Below are positions 1 through 11,354 of a DNA stretch of 64,000 nucleotides, piece after piece (position 1 is the first letter of the stretch; each line of letters starts with the position of its first letter). This DNA comes from Megamerina dolium (lineage: Eukaryota > Arthropoda > Insecta > Diptera > Megamerinidae): contig OY978525.1 in NCBI GenBank assembly GCA_963854835.1, positions 7,737,540-7,801,539 of the forward strand, in the 5' to 3' direction. A program made the position numbers and the translations under genes. The notes beneath the pieces are model-generated. The model saw only the letters and a program-made list of their open reading frames with translations, was not told where the DNA came from and ran no database searches.

Positions 1-589
1 TTATTTTATTTCAAGAGCCTTTTATGATTTATAACTAGGAAAAAAAAACCGTTTATAAAGAGTCTTTTAAAAATGTGAGCACAATACTCCCAAAATACGA
101 GTCAAAGAATATTACCTCGCTGATCATACTTTTCATTTACTGACAAGATAAATTAGTATGCATACTACGCAATAGGAAAACAGAAGTATATGAAAGTGTA
201 AAAAATATGCTGGTACAAAAATTCCTTTCACAAATCATCTGTGAAAGAATAGACCAGAATATACAAATATTTCATAAGGATCAAAAATCATTAGAATCGT
301 TTCAATAATATTACATTATTGTGGTTTTGTGAGCTACTCCTACCTACTTAACATTACACATTTTAGTGTATTAATTGCGAGATGTAAAGGTATATATACT
401 CTTTCACTTTTTTCATTATCAAGGATTAGTAATGTGAACTGCAGTATTGATAGTAGGTGTATATTAGTATGCAGCGCGAGTACGTAAAATGTATTGTACT
501 CAGCATCGCCGAGTACAATGGGGACGAATACGATATAGTAACTGTAAATTTGCCATCATCTTATCTGGTATTGTCACGTATCGTATCAC
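1..589 (+). repeat. Diverged C-type array unit at the left edge
   Basis: No gene is seen. The stretch resembles, at clearly lower similarity than the main arms, the C spacer near 23.8-24.3 kb and the unit at 52.57-53.3 kb: the same order of landmarks 'actcc(t)aaatacgagtcaaa', 'tttcatttactg', 'gtacaaaaattcc' and 'attagaatcgtttcaa' is visible. The splice-donor-like CAGGTAAG block of its relatives is missing here (the sequence passes from 'aatattaca' into unrelated bases). From about 562 ('tatctggta') similarity to 24306 becomes near-exact, marking the left edge of the recent duplication. Confidence 0.7.
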
Positions 590-879
590 GCATTTGATTG
601 AAGCGTGACCAAGTGTATCATTTCAATAGGAGAACAGAATATAGTATATGAAAAAAATGTGCAGCAGAATGCTGAAGATTTAAGAAAATCATAAAATCTA
701 GACAAATTCATAAAGAATAGGTCATTTAGAAGAATTGGCAATATTTTTCACATGGCCTAGCTGATCTAATATATATTTAAATGGAAGAATAGTAAATAGT
801 GCATTTAGATTTTTGTCAGTACAATCTATTTTGGTCGTGCCTATTATATAGTATTTATGCTGCTAAGGTATACAATTTT

Positions 880-3120
880 CCATTTACAATTGAAAAATAA
901 GCCACACTTACAAAATTACAAATCTGTGGTTAAAATCGCGTATCGCGGACAAATTCGAACAGGATATCAGTTTGTAACAGAAAGAAAATACTACAAGATT
1001 CTATCACACATACACATACGAGTTTCTAAATTTTGAAAAGGACAATTCATTTCAGATTTTTCTTACCTGAACATGAAAAATTGAGCTAACGACAACAATG
1101 CTCTATGATCCTTTCGAAACATTCCTATTCAGATAGATGTCTACTACATGTGAAGAGAGAAAGTCAGTCAATTGTGTCAATTGTTTTGTGTTGTGAGATG
1201 AGAATATTTCGAAATCATATACTGGTTGATTGAATAGCTAAATGGTTTCGGTTCAGCAGCATCACCATTATCGTTAATGTCAGCTACGGGTACATCATGT
1301 GTTCTGTATATGAATAATAGAATCCGTAAGAAGAAAAAAAATCATTTGAAAATATTTCGTTGTTCAACATATGGAACCAAGTATTAGGCTAGCATAAACT
1401 GTACAGATGGTATATGGGAAAATATATTTTCCACAAGACTAAATAACTTATTCGCCAACCGATTTCCATTATAATATTTCGATATGGATGGGAAAAGTCA
1501 CATGAAACACATAGTTCCGCTTTGGTACGCATGAAAAACTTTGTTCAACCACCGAAGGGTTTCTTGCAAGGCATACCATCATGTTTATGATGCATTCAAG
1601 TGATTCATGTCACTTTCAATTTCATTTGTACACAGCTACGTATGTACCTACCTACTAATTTCATTTCTAAATGCAAAAATTTGCACAATTTGAACATAAA
1701 ATATCGATTTATAGTTCAAATAGCAGGTATAACATAAAAAAATTAAAATTGCACCCTTTGAAAAATTCGTTAAATCGATCATCTTACTCATAGATGCTGT
1801 ACTTCACATAACTATTCCATGATAATGAAAAAAAAAATATTGAGAGCAATGAGTAAGGAAATTTGCCAAAATATACCATATTGAATTGCGGTGACATTTA
1901 GAGTAATAATCATATGTCACAAAACATACAAATTTCTGCTTCAAGTCCTATTAAGGGTACACACTTGAACAGGATATCAGTTTGTAACAGAAGGAAAATA
2001 CTATAAGATTCATCCACGCACACATACCATTATATTTTTTTCTTAGTTCTAATATTGATCTAACAATTCCAATGCTGTGTGATCCTTTTTAAGCATCTCG
2101 GTGTTTGTGTGTGTGTGTGTAGTAAGCAGACTAGTAGACTGGGTCAATTGTTTTGTGTTGTAGTGTGAGATAAATCGCATGCTATCTAAGTGGTTTCGGT
2201 TCAGCAGCATCACTATTATCGTTAGTGTTAGCCACATTATGTTCTTTATATGTATGTAGTTATAAATACTAGAATCATGAGATGAAAAAAATCATTTGAA
2301 AATATTTCGGTGTTCAGCAAATGGAACCAACTATTAGGCTAGCATAAATTGTACATATGGAATATACATTTTCCACAAGACTTATTTGCAAACCGATTTC
2401 CATTATTGTATATCTCTATATTCATACGAAATGCATAGTTCCGCTTTAATACGCATGAAGAACCTTGTTCAACCACCGAAGGAACTCGTACAAGGCATAC
2501 AATAATGTTCATGATGCATTCAAGTGATTCGTCATACTCGTACACCATTTTCAATTGCATTTGTACACAACTATGTATTATGTACATGGATAATAAAAAA
2601 ATATTAAGGGAGTTAGTTATAATAATTAAGGAAATTTGCTGAAAATTCGAAAATAAATTTTCTTTTAGTTCAACAAATCACATTTCGCAAAATATACAAA
2701 TCTGTGGTTGACGAGGACAAACTTGAACAGGATATCAGTATGTAACAGAAGGAAAAAACTGTAAAGTTCACCCACACATACAGTGTATCATTTATTTAAG
2801 ATATTTCTTACCTGTAATATTGATCACAACAGTGTGTGATCCTTTTGAAGCATTTCCATTAGGGTGTATGTGTAACAAGTAAAATGGTCAATTATTGTGG
2901 GCTGTGGTGTGAAATATTCACATTCTAGTTGACTGATTATCTAAATGATTCTGGTACACCAGCATCATCAACATTTCCATCAATATCACGTTCAACTAAT
3001 AGATTCATTTAAAGGAAAAATTCATTTGAAAATATTTCGATGCTCGAGGTGTGAAACCAACTATTAGGCTCACATAAATTGTACAGGTGGTGTGTGGGTA
3101 TATATACATATACCATATTT
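880..3120 (-). repeat. Three diverged tandem-array units, minus orientation
   Basis: Three units read on the minus strand. Each holds, in order, a core block ending in oligo-T on the coding-sense strand (seen at about 1341-1420, 2285-2368 and 3013-3098), a 'GAACCGAAACC' block (degenerate in one unit), a reverse-complement CAGGTAAG (present at 1062-1069 and 2807-2814, lost in the middle unit) and 'GATATCCTGTTCAA'-type blocks (about 957, 1968 and 2728). Units differ by many substitutions and indels, so this tandem duplication is much older than the arm duplication. Confidence 0.8.
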
Positions 3121-4249
3121 CCAAAAGCCTTTATTTAATAGAATGTACTCCTTGTTTGCAATTCTGTTTTACTACAAGTGCCTATGTGTCCTTTTTGCTA
3201 TCATGACAATAAGAAGATCAGTTTTTTTTCTACCTGCTATGATCATAAATGGCAAATATTCGATACATTTTCAACATAGAAAAATGTTTTTTTTCCAGTA
3301 CTCTTTCTTCCATTTTATGTTTTCTGTTGAAATGCTACTTCATTTTGATCCCTTGACATAGTTTTATAATCATGAAAAGATTATTTATTATTAAGACGTG
3401 TGCCTATATCCTTGCTGCCAATAAAGTCATTAATTAGAATATTGAAACCTTGAAATCTTTAAAGGACATTGATCCATGACCTTTAAAACCAATTAGTAAG
3501 TGCGATTTGACCAGGATAGCAGAAATAGAGGGAATTGTATTATGGACGTCTTTTCGATCAGTCTTTCTCGATCTTTTGAGACTGAAATAAATATACAGTG
3601 TATATATATATTTAAGAGTATATTTAATGCAGCTTGAAATCTTAGTAAATGATCGCTTCAAATTCACTTAGAAATCGCATGAAAAATGTGAACAATTACG
3701 TTCATTGTTTGAAGTATAAACAGAGTATTACAATAATATGTAATTGCGAAACGAATAGTTGAAGTCATTATAACAAGAACTCAGCGACCATTGTAGGATC
3801 CCTTTCCAGATTTATTTTTCGCAAGCCATTAAAATTGCATATCTATTCTTACGATATTGCAGTAGACTTGAAAATTCTAAGGAAGTCCTTCTATATATAT
3901 TGTATATGTATGTTATTGTTATGAGTTATTATCTCTGAGTTCATAAGTTGAGTTCATAAAAATACAATGTAATAAAATCTAATCTAAGGATTGTGCCTTA
4001 AGAAAGATCACTGCAAAGGATCATATACCTATAGAATATATATACTTTTGTTGCCATTTACCTGTATAGATAGGGATACGAGTATGACTATGCCTTTGTG
4101 TCCATATTCAATGTCAATATTAATTTGAAAATATATTTTCTATATTTTCTGTATTCCTGTTAAAATTCTGCACATGGTTTGTAACGATTCAAATTTAAGA
4201 TTTTAAAAGGATTTTTACTACAAAGTGATCTTGAACTGTAACATGTACG

Positions 4250-4840
4250 GGGGCACAATCGTCTAAAAGGCGAAATATGGGTTAAATATGTTCCGGTAAA
4301 ATCTTTAGGAGGAAAAATTAATTAGAGTCGGTCTTACATTTATTCTGTCTGAAGGTGAAACTTGGGAAGTTAATTGAGTGTTTGCCGATTCTCAGATGTT
4401 TTTACGTTAAGGAGTATATATATAATATAAAGAAAATGTTTGGAAGAAATGTTGGGGTTAAAAAAACTAATGACGGTTGGTCTTATAACTTTCCTCTTTA
4501 TAATCAACCAGGGAGCGAATTTAATAGAAATGTCAATTTTGTAGGGAAACCGCCTAAGTAATGATGGTACGCAGTGGCATAGCCAAGGGAGATCAGATTG
4601 ATAGAAAGCATAAAAAAGAATAATAATAATATATAGATATTGAAAATCATTTATTCAAATTTTTTTCTTATACATCTTTTTCATCTTATCCCCCTTTTGC
4701 CAATATTCTAGCTGCGCCACTGATGGTACGGGTTAAGTATGCTTCGAAAAATATATTGCAAAGAAGATAGGAATGAGGGTCGGTCAAACACTTTACCGCT
4801 CTAGGGATAATTCCCTAATATATAGTTCAAAATAATATAA
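4250..4840 (+). repeat. Central arm module with a short diverged tandem repeat
   Basis: Two diverged units begin 'gggttaa(a/g)tatg(t/c)t' and continue to 'agtcggtc' and a 'ctctagggataattccc'-like end. More units of the same family are present at 51480-52400 in the unamplified right flank. One unit is split by the hAT MITE at 4572-4722. A 68-codon ORF crosses the region (4355-4561), but a relative at 28141 onwards has a stop ('ctttagaatc' in place of 'ctttataatc'), so coding is not supported. Confidence 0.6.
4572..4722. mobile_element. 151 bp hAT-type MITE, copy in A1
   Basis: Terminal inverted repeats are visible: CAGTGGCATAGCC at the left end and GCTGCGCCACTG at the right end, the latter differing slightly from the expected complement. 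The element is flanked by an 8 bp direct repeat ATGGTACG (4564-4571 and 4723-4730), the target-site duplication length of hAT elements. It contains no coding capacity. The same insertion with the same duplication occurs in all five arm copies, so it predates the palindrome amplification. Confidence 0.85.
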
Positions 4841-4929
4841 TTAGAACTGTATTATGGTATATATATTTGGGAAACCTTTATGTTTGATATTTATGAATCT
4901 TTTCCGTTTCATACAACTCATAATGAAAA

Positions 4930-5800
4930 ATAAAAAATGCTCATAAAGAGTCTTTTATGAACCAAATTATGAGCGCACCACTGATAAACATGAGTCAAGG
5001 ATCTCTGATCATACTTTTCATTTATTGGGATAGGAAATTAGAACGCATAATATTTCAACAGGAAAACAGAATTGCAAACAAGGATTAAATCCTAATTGAA
5101 AACAAATACGTGCAAAAAACAGGCATCTACAAACATTTCACATCATGAGCCCTTTATGACTAATAATAAGTAAGAAACAACAACAACAATAACGATATAA
5201 GTCAACGAATAAATCCTTTCTGATGCTATCTGATGATGATATTTCTGATGACATCTTTACATTTCATTTCATAAAAGACTTAAAATTAGGGAGGAAAAAA
5301 ATGCTCATAAAGAGTTTTTGATGAACAAAAAAATATACTCGCAATACTCCTAAATATAAATCAAAGAATATTTCCTCTCTGATAATCCTTTTCATATTTG
5401 AATTAGTATGCCTAATGTTTCAACAGGAAAACAGAACTATATGCAAGTGTAGAAAAGTGTGCAGGTGCAAAAATTCCATTCATAAATCCTATGTATTAAC
5501 CTTTGACCTGAATATACAAATATTTCAAAAGGGTCATATATCATGAGAATCGTTTCAATAATATTACAGGTAAGAAATATTTTACCTACATGATCTCTGT
5601 TTGAGATTATCACCTACAAATGCTGTGAGGTATAGGTGAATCGAATCTTATGGTAAATATCTTCTTTCTGATACGAAATGATATCCTATTGAAATGTGTG
5701 CACATAAATAAATGGTCGCAGGTAATAAAATCATAATGTACTAAAAGAATTTTTTATTTTTTCTTTTCTCTTTGCTTCGTAAAAGAAAATATTATGCCTA
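4930..5800 (+). repeat. C-type array units, plus orientation
   Basis: Holds the 'atttcaacaggaaaacag' block (about 5060 and again near 5420), the block ending in CAGGTAAG (5567-5574) and a 'gatatcctattgaaatg' block (about 5690). The CAGGTAAG strand is opposite to that of the units at 880-3120, so the arm itself is internally inverted. AGAAAATATT at 5784-5793 is the single-copy empty site of the element inserted at 53463. Confidence 0.75.
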
Positions 5801-6098
5801 CACACACACATATTGTCATTCTGTTCGCCTAATTGAATGCTACACTTTCAAACGCAAATATATATTCATTTAATGAACTTTTTCAAATCGTGCGAATTTT
5901 TGCATTTGAATGAGATCACTTTATAGGTGCTTATGTAAAATTGAAAGTGCTATCACTTGAATGCATTGTACTCATTACAATTGTCTCGTGAAACCTTTCG
6001 GTCATGGAACAAGGGTTTTTCAATTGGAGTATTTCATGTGATTTTTCTCTCATTTTTAAATAGATATAATAATGAAAATAGTTTTGAGAATAAATTAG

Positions 6099-7240
6099 TT
6101 AGTGTTGTGTAATTATTCCCACGCACCATCTTTCCAACGTCTGTGATCCTATTAAATGGTTCCAGTTGGTGATCATCGAAATATTTTCAAATGATTTTTT
6201 TCTATTCACGAACCTATTATTCACCATATATGGAACATTCATTTCATGACAACGATGATAATGATGACGATGGTAATGACGATGCTGTAACTGAGTGAAC
6301 GATTTACTTAATTCTTCAAAGTGAATGAAAGCATCATAGTTATTACATTTGTCTTGTAACATCTTTCAATGATGCAACATGGTTTTTCATTGGCATTAAA
6401 GAAGAGACAAGGGCAATATATTTCACGTGGATTTTATATCATTTTTAAATAGGTATAATAATGAACTTGGTTAGTTTTTTGTAAAACTTTTATTCCCACA
6501 CACCGTCTTGCCAACGCATGCGATCCTATTAGATGGTTCCACTTGTTGAACATCGAAATATTTTCAAATGATTTTTTTCGATTCACCTATCTATTATTTA
6601 ATAATTCTTTTCATATGACAATGATGCCAAAGACGATGATGATGTTGATGCTGTAGGTGAATGAACTATAACATTAAAATTTTTCAAAGTGAATCACATA
6701 AATGCATCATACTCTTAATCATTATAATATTTGTCTCATAAGACATTTCTATGATGCAGCAAAGTTTTTCGATTGCATTAAAAAAGAGACAAGGGCCATG
6801 TATGTATGTCATGTGATTGTTTTCGAATTGAGTTCGTTTTGTATAAAATATTATATATTGTAATTTCCCACACACCATCTTTGCAATGCATGCGATCCTA
6901 TTAGACGGTTCCACTAGTTGAGCAACAAAATGTTTTCAAATTATTTTTTTCTATACACGAATCTATTATTTACCATATACGGAACATTCTCTTGATGACG
7001 ATGATGATAATGGTGATGATGTACTTGAGTGAATCATGGTCATTACAAGGTTTTTCATTTCCGTTAATGCGGAGATATGGGCTCATGTATTTCATGTAGT
7101 TCTTATCGCATTTTGAAATAGGTATAAATTGGTTTATTTTGTATGAAATATATATTCTGAAACACCATCTTTCCAACGCTCGCGATCCTATAAGATGGCT
7201 CCACTTGTTGAGCATCAAAATAGTTTCAAATTAATGACGA
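6099..7240 (+). repeat. Four array units with the core block, plus orientation
   Basis: Four copies of the core block, near 6115-6200, 6487-6580, 6870-6960 and 7145-7240, spaced about 380, 380 and 270 bp. Each has 'accatctt', then a 'gatcctatta' segment, then 'ggttcca', then 'atattttcaaatgattttttt' or a derivative. The inverted arms retain only two, and arm A2 has lost the fourth through a deletion of about 260 bp. Short minus-strand ORFs of 76-87 codons span these units but have no family resemblance. Confidence 0.75.
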
Positions 7241-7813
7241 TGATGATTAATTTGATGCTGTAGGTGAATGAACTACAGCAATAATGCCCACACATATGCG
7301 CTTAATGGACATTTGTTTTTGTAAGCGCTCTTAGGCATAGGCTGTGCATTCTAATATGCACTCACATCACTCCGTGAAAGAAAGATGTACGAAATACCCA
7401 CCTTTGTTTGCATTGTTCGTACACATTTGTGACTGTTCTCTTCAAGTATATTTGCTCCTCAATTATTCTTCAATATACGATCGGTTTACTAACTAGATCC
7501 GACTTTGAATTGCTATGAAAGAATTTTCTTGAAATTGAAATGTATATATCTAAAAATATGTGTACACTGAAGCCAATGAAAGTTGGACATCTATCATATA
7601 ACCGAATATGACGCATATTTTAATAGTTTAAAAAATATTAAAGATCTCAGGATCAGCTGGTAACTCTGCAATTGGAAGGCAAAAGATCAAACATAATTGA
7701 TCTAAATCCGTTTCCAAGTATTAGTATGAATTTCAGATGTATATTTTACTACGGATTTCATTGGCCATTCTAGAGTATTTGTTCAAAAAGAGGACTTATC
7801 TGTTTGCAAGTTA

Positions 7814-8002
7814 TTGGAGTTTTTGGACAGCAAAAATGATCATGAAATAACTTTTGAAGATTTGTTACGAAGCACTGAACGCTTGAGGGCTGAGAAATTG
7901 TGCGAGGGTAAACCAGGGATGTCTCAAACACGTTCAGCTGAGTTTCCCAACAGCAGCTTCAATAATCAAAAGTTCGACAAGATCAATTCTATCCTTCATT
8001 AA
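7814..8002 (+). CDS. Orphan small ORF, 62 codons, doubtful
   Basis: I do not recognise this product. It is acidic and polar, with a leucine-rich start (MEFLDSKNDHEITFEDLLRS) and a Ser/Asn-rich tail, no membrane segment and no known motif. In this copy the first codon is TTG; the B2 copy at 31400 has ATG. B2 also differs by a 9-base deletion that keeps frame (loss of Asp-Lys-Ile near the C-terminus) and an EG to KC change. The composition is less AT-rich than the surroundings, which fits a remnant of an older coding sequence or an exon of a transposon ORF. Downstream to 8340 (positions 8015-8170 are also less AT-rich) nothing further is recognised. Confidence 0.2.
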   Translation: MEFLDSKNDHEITFEDLLRSTERLRAEKLCEGKPGMSQTRSAEFPNSSFNNQKFDKINSILH

Positions 8003-8591
8003 AAAGGTAGAGGGGATTCTAGTGTCGTAGACGGGCTTGGGCACAAAAGATCTCTTGGGTATCAGCTGTAGGGCTCATATCCTCTAACAGACCTTGGTCT
8101 GGTTTCGCGTGATCCACTTGATGTCCTTGTTCCAACGTCACGCTCCCTTTTGATTGAAACCAGGGATGTTAACAAGATACTGTATTGGTACTCATATGGG
8201 AATAAATCATAAAATGTTCATTTATTTTCATTTTCGATAAACGATATAGAATAACGATGAAAAAAGTGCATTTCAGCAAAAAAAGTAAATTACACAAAAT
8301 TGGGCAGCCTTTGAAAGAAGCATTAAAACCTAGTAAATAATTTATTTAAGTCGGCGCCAAAGTGAGCACCAATCTTCAAGTTGACATATTTTCTATTCAA
8401 CACAAAAATCATTCAATTGCAAACTTTCAAGCAGTTATGCTTACTTCTTTTTCGAAGTCGCAGAAAATTGAATAATATGAAAACAAGAATTTAAAATGTG
8501 AGTGTAAGTGCTAAAATTATAAATGCTGATTTATTTAGGATTCACTGTACATTCAGATTATCGTACTGTCGATATTCTATGAATTTCTTGG

Positions 8592-8822
8592 GTGCCGTGC
8601 CTCAGTGGTGAGCGCGTTGGCATTCTTATTTATAGGTTGTGGCTTCAATCACCTTCTGAACAATACCCACCTGTCGGCAAGCAATTGGCAATTCTTCCGG
8701 CAGTAACAATTTGCTATAGAAAATCTCCTAAAAGAACTCTATGACATGGCTCAGAAAAAGTGATGTCATAAGGGTTCTGTCGTCCGGGACCGGCTAAAAT
8801 ATGTTGGTTCCTTCTAATACTG
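8592..8822 (+). mobile_element. tRNA-derived SINE, copy in B1
   Basis: The head carries an A-box-like run (gcctcagtggtgagcgcgtt) and a B-box-like GGCTTCAATCACC about 35 bases further on, the spacing of a tRNA-type Pol III promoter. The body contains 'cggcaagcaattggcaatt' and ends with 'cgtccgggaccggct'. Compared with the B2 copy it lacks about 40 bases just after the B box. A more diverged relative of the body lies at 62765-62890. No coding capacity is expected. Confidence 0.7.
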
Positions 8823-9010
8823 TCCAATTTATCCTATTCGATTTTATCGTATCGTGATCACATAAATCTTTCTTAGTATCCTGTACATTTTCAGAACAAA
8901 ATTTTTTTATAGCACGTATTATAGACGGATTACCTAGAATCTTTCCTTTCTGTTATTTAGTACTGTCGAAGACATAGAACCTGCATATGTTTTTTTTTTA
9001 TTATAGTATA

Positions 9011-9599
9011 TCGGGTGTAGTAAAAAGAAATACATTATTTTTTCAATAGATGGCTTTAGTAATCTGTATCTCGTGTTGTATACGCAAACGGTGTCCAAGC
9101 CAGTACTGACGGTCAGGAAGGTTTTGCTATGTGTTTGGTGGGATTGACAGCGGCCAAGCTCTTAATTCGGACCTGTACTGTCAACAATTGGACCGTCTGA
9201 AGGAAGCAATCGTCCAGAAGTGGCCAGCTTTGGCCATCAGGACAACGCCAGGCCACACACATCGATAGTGACTCTCCAGAGGCTCCGGGAGCTTGGTTGG
9301 GAGGTTCTTATGCATCCACTTTATAGTCCGGACCTGGCACCTGTTCCTGTCCATGGCGAATGATTTTGCTGGTGAACAATTCGCCTCAAGGGAAGCTTGT
9401 GAAAATCGACTGTCTCAGTTATTTGCCAATAGGGACGAGGGTTTCTATGAGAATGGCATTATAAAATTACCTTCAAAATGGCAACAATTTATCGAACAAA
9501 ACGGTGCATATTTGACCTAAATCGGATCATTCTAACTATGCTAAATAAAAATCCTTCAATTTAATGCAAAAATAATGGATTTCTTTTTACTAGACCTTA
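9011..9599 (+). mobile_element. Internally deleted mariner-like element, copy in B1
   Basis: Inverted terminal repeats pair the left end (gtagtaaaaagaaata, 9016 onward) with the complement of the right end (ctagtaaaaagaaatc), continuing into 'cattattttt'. TATA flanks both sides, consistent with a TA target duplication. At 589 bp it is under half the usual length of about 1.3 kb; the N-terminal DNA-binding part of the transposase is missing. Confidence 0.8.
9200..9520 (+). pseudogene. Mariner transposase C-terminal fragment
   Basis: Translation across a frameshift gives the second catalytic block 'HQDNARPHTS' (around 9238-9268), then 'LRELGWEVLMHPLYSPDLAP', and in another frame the C-terminal tail 'LFLSMANDFAGEQF...' ending at a stop at 9520. 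In DD34D mariners the third Asp follows 'SPDLAPS' as 'DYHLF'; here that segment is gone exactly where the frame shifts. The first catalytic block is also absent. This is a dead fragment, identical in layout in B2. The 75-codon ORF starting at 9293 begins in the wrong frame for its first 15 or so codons. Confidence 0.75.
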
Positions 9600-11150
9600 T
9601 ATAATTACTGAAAATATGCAGGTACAAAAATTCCACTCACAAGTGATATGTATTAGCCTTTGACCTGAATAGACAAATATTTCAAATGGATCATATATCA
9701 TATAGAATCGTTAGAACAATATTACAGGTAAGAAAAATCTTAAGTAATTGATCTCTGTTTGAGATTATCAGCTACATGTGATAGTGTATAGGTGAATTGA
9801 ATCTTAGAGTACATATCTTCTTTCTGCTACGAAGTGATATCCTGTTCAAATGTGTAGCCATAAACGTTTATAGCCACAGATTTGTGGTTTTTATGAGCTA
9901 ATTACTTAGCATTACACATTTTAGTGTATTAATTACGAGATGTAAGGGCTAAAAGAAAATGAAATCGAATATGATTTTGAACTAATTGCATACTCTCTTC
10001 ACATGTTCCATTATCATGGATTAGTTATGTGAACTACAGCACCGATAGTAGGTAATAAGGTGACAGGCTTACACATTTCGTTAGATCAATTATTAGTAAG
10101 ATCATTAAGATTTTTTGTGAAAACATATGAAATAATATAGTAGTTATTATATAACTATTAGTATATTGTATAATAAAATATCACTATGTAAATCTTTATA
10201 TTGAATAGGTCAGTAATTGAACCTTGACATAACCCTTGCTAATTGAAATTTCATCAGGAGAACATGAACACAGACAAGTATATTGTAAGTAAAAATTTCA
10301 GTTAAGCAAATTCCTTGTCAAATTTTGGCATTTATACTATTTCCAATGAAAAATAAATAAATAATAAAGGATATTCTTCATAATCCTCGTGAATGAATAG
10401 AATCCCGGTGGACATTACTATCGACATCTGTAAAAACGATCTATCAATTCACTGACTTCTTTCATTTACTATGTATCGATAATTTTCTGTTAAACGTTGG
10501 ATGTATACCTATACCTATATTCTTTCCTTTTATTCTGTTCGCCTAGTAAAATGATACACTTGCCTCGTCAACACCATGCTACGGTATTTTGTTGCTCTCG
10601 GTTAGACCGATGTGAAGTGACTTTTTGGTAAACTCTACTATACCTTGCTCGTCCTACTTTATGTTATCCTGATGAAATTTCAATCAGCATGCACATAATC
10701 TACATAATGGTGGATTATTAGAAAAGGCATCCTTAGTAAATATATGTCATTAAATAATATTTTATATAAATATCTAACAAAGAACAAACATTTAATTCTA
10801 ACCAAATAGAAGAAAATGCTTATTAGAGAAGTGTATTATTTCAATAGGAGAACATAATGAATGGAACAGAATATATTATGTGTATAAGTAATGCATACAT
10901 CCTTCAATATGAAGCTTATCGATAGACGATCATATTGCTAGAAAGACCTTTGGCATTTTAAAATCGATAGAACACTAAATAAGATTTATGTGATCACTAA
11001 TATCAAAAAAAAAAAAACAGATCACTAGATCGTTTTAACAGGATCACACAAATTGCAAGACACATGCCGATAGTACATAATCGAATATCAATTGAAATTC
11101 TCTTTGAATGAATATATATACAATATAGAGTAGATTACAACTTCAAATGT
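9600..11150 (+). repeat. Diverged array units inside B1, no gene
   Basis: No coding sequence is seen. The stretch carries a C-type unit with CAGGTAAG at 9725-9732 and 'gatatcctgttcaaatg' near 9838, then looser copies of the dispersed motif on both strands ('ttctgttcgcctagtaaaat' near 10535 plus; 'ttcaataggagaacataatg' near 10840 minus). So the B core was assembled from the same ancestral repeat family as the arms, at greater divergence. Confidence 0.6.
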
Positions 11151-11354
11151 TCTTATGCAGAAATAAATATTTTCCAAGAAATACTAGTATTTATCTGACA
11201 CATTCTATACATTCATTTTGAAAGAACATGCAACATTTTGTAGGATCACAGAAAGGATCCCATAGTGTTATTTAAGCAAATAGATCCTTTTGAAATGTAG
11301 TTTAGAGAACAGACAATCAGCAGGAGGTATCTTTCTACGATGATCTTTATACTA

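Larger units (their letters stand above)
590..7375 (+). repeat. Large repeat arm A1
   Basis: First of five copies of a roughly 6-7 kb arm. It matches 24341-30945 and 47756-51268 in direct orientation and 17345-23695 and 40869-47100 in inverted orientation, with long stretches of near-identity in every comparison I made. Internally it holds minus-strand array units (880-3120), a central module with a hAT MITE (about 3400-4900), and plus-strand units (4930-7240). It has four 3'-half units where the inverted copies keep two, so the arms are not perfect mirror images near the B core. No protein-coding gene is supported; the short ORFs are copies created by duplication. Confidence 0.9.

Noticed and set aside
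2049..2237. 62-codon ORF repeated five times in the arms (also 22014, 25769, 45479 and 49234)
   Set aside because: The copies are alike because the DNA is recently duplicated. In the independent counterpart near 57876 the frame is stopped at codon 5 and the composition is simple-repeat-like, so there is no sign of protein conservation.
3092..3361. 89-codon ORF beginning MWVYIHIPYFQK, repeated in all arms
   Set aside because: It is hydrophobic and Phe-rich as expected from T-rich DNA, overlaps the dispersed motif region, and has no intact equivalent in the unamplified flank near 56.9 kb.
3434..3667. 77-codon minus-strand ORF in the central module, repeated five times
   Set aside because: It begins and ends in non-conserved sequence and its length changes between arms (77 or 82 codons) with an indel. 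No family is recognised.
6099..6362. 87-codon minus-strand ORF with a His-rich stretch
   Set aside because: The His run is the translation of a 'gatgat'-type simple repeat; no start or domain evidence.
8592..8662. A possible functional tRNA gene
   Set aside because: A- and B-box-like strings are present, but no complete cloverleaf with acceptor stem is seen and the sequence continues into a SINE body.
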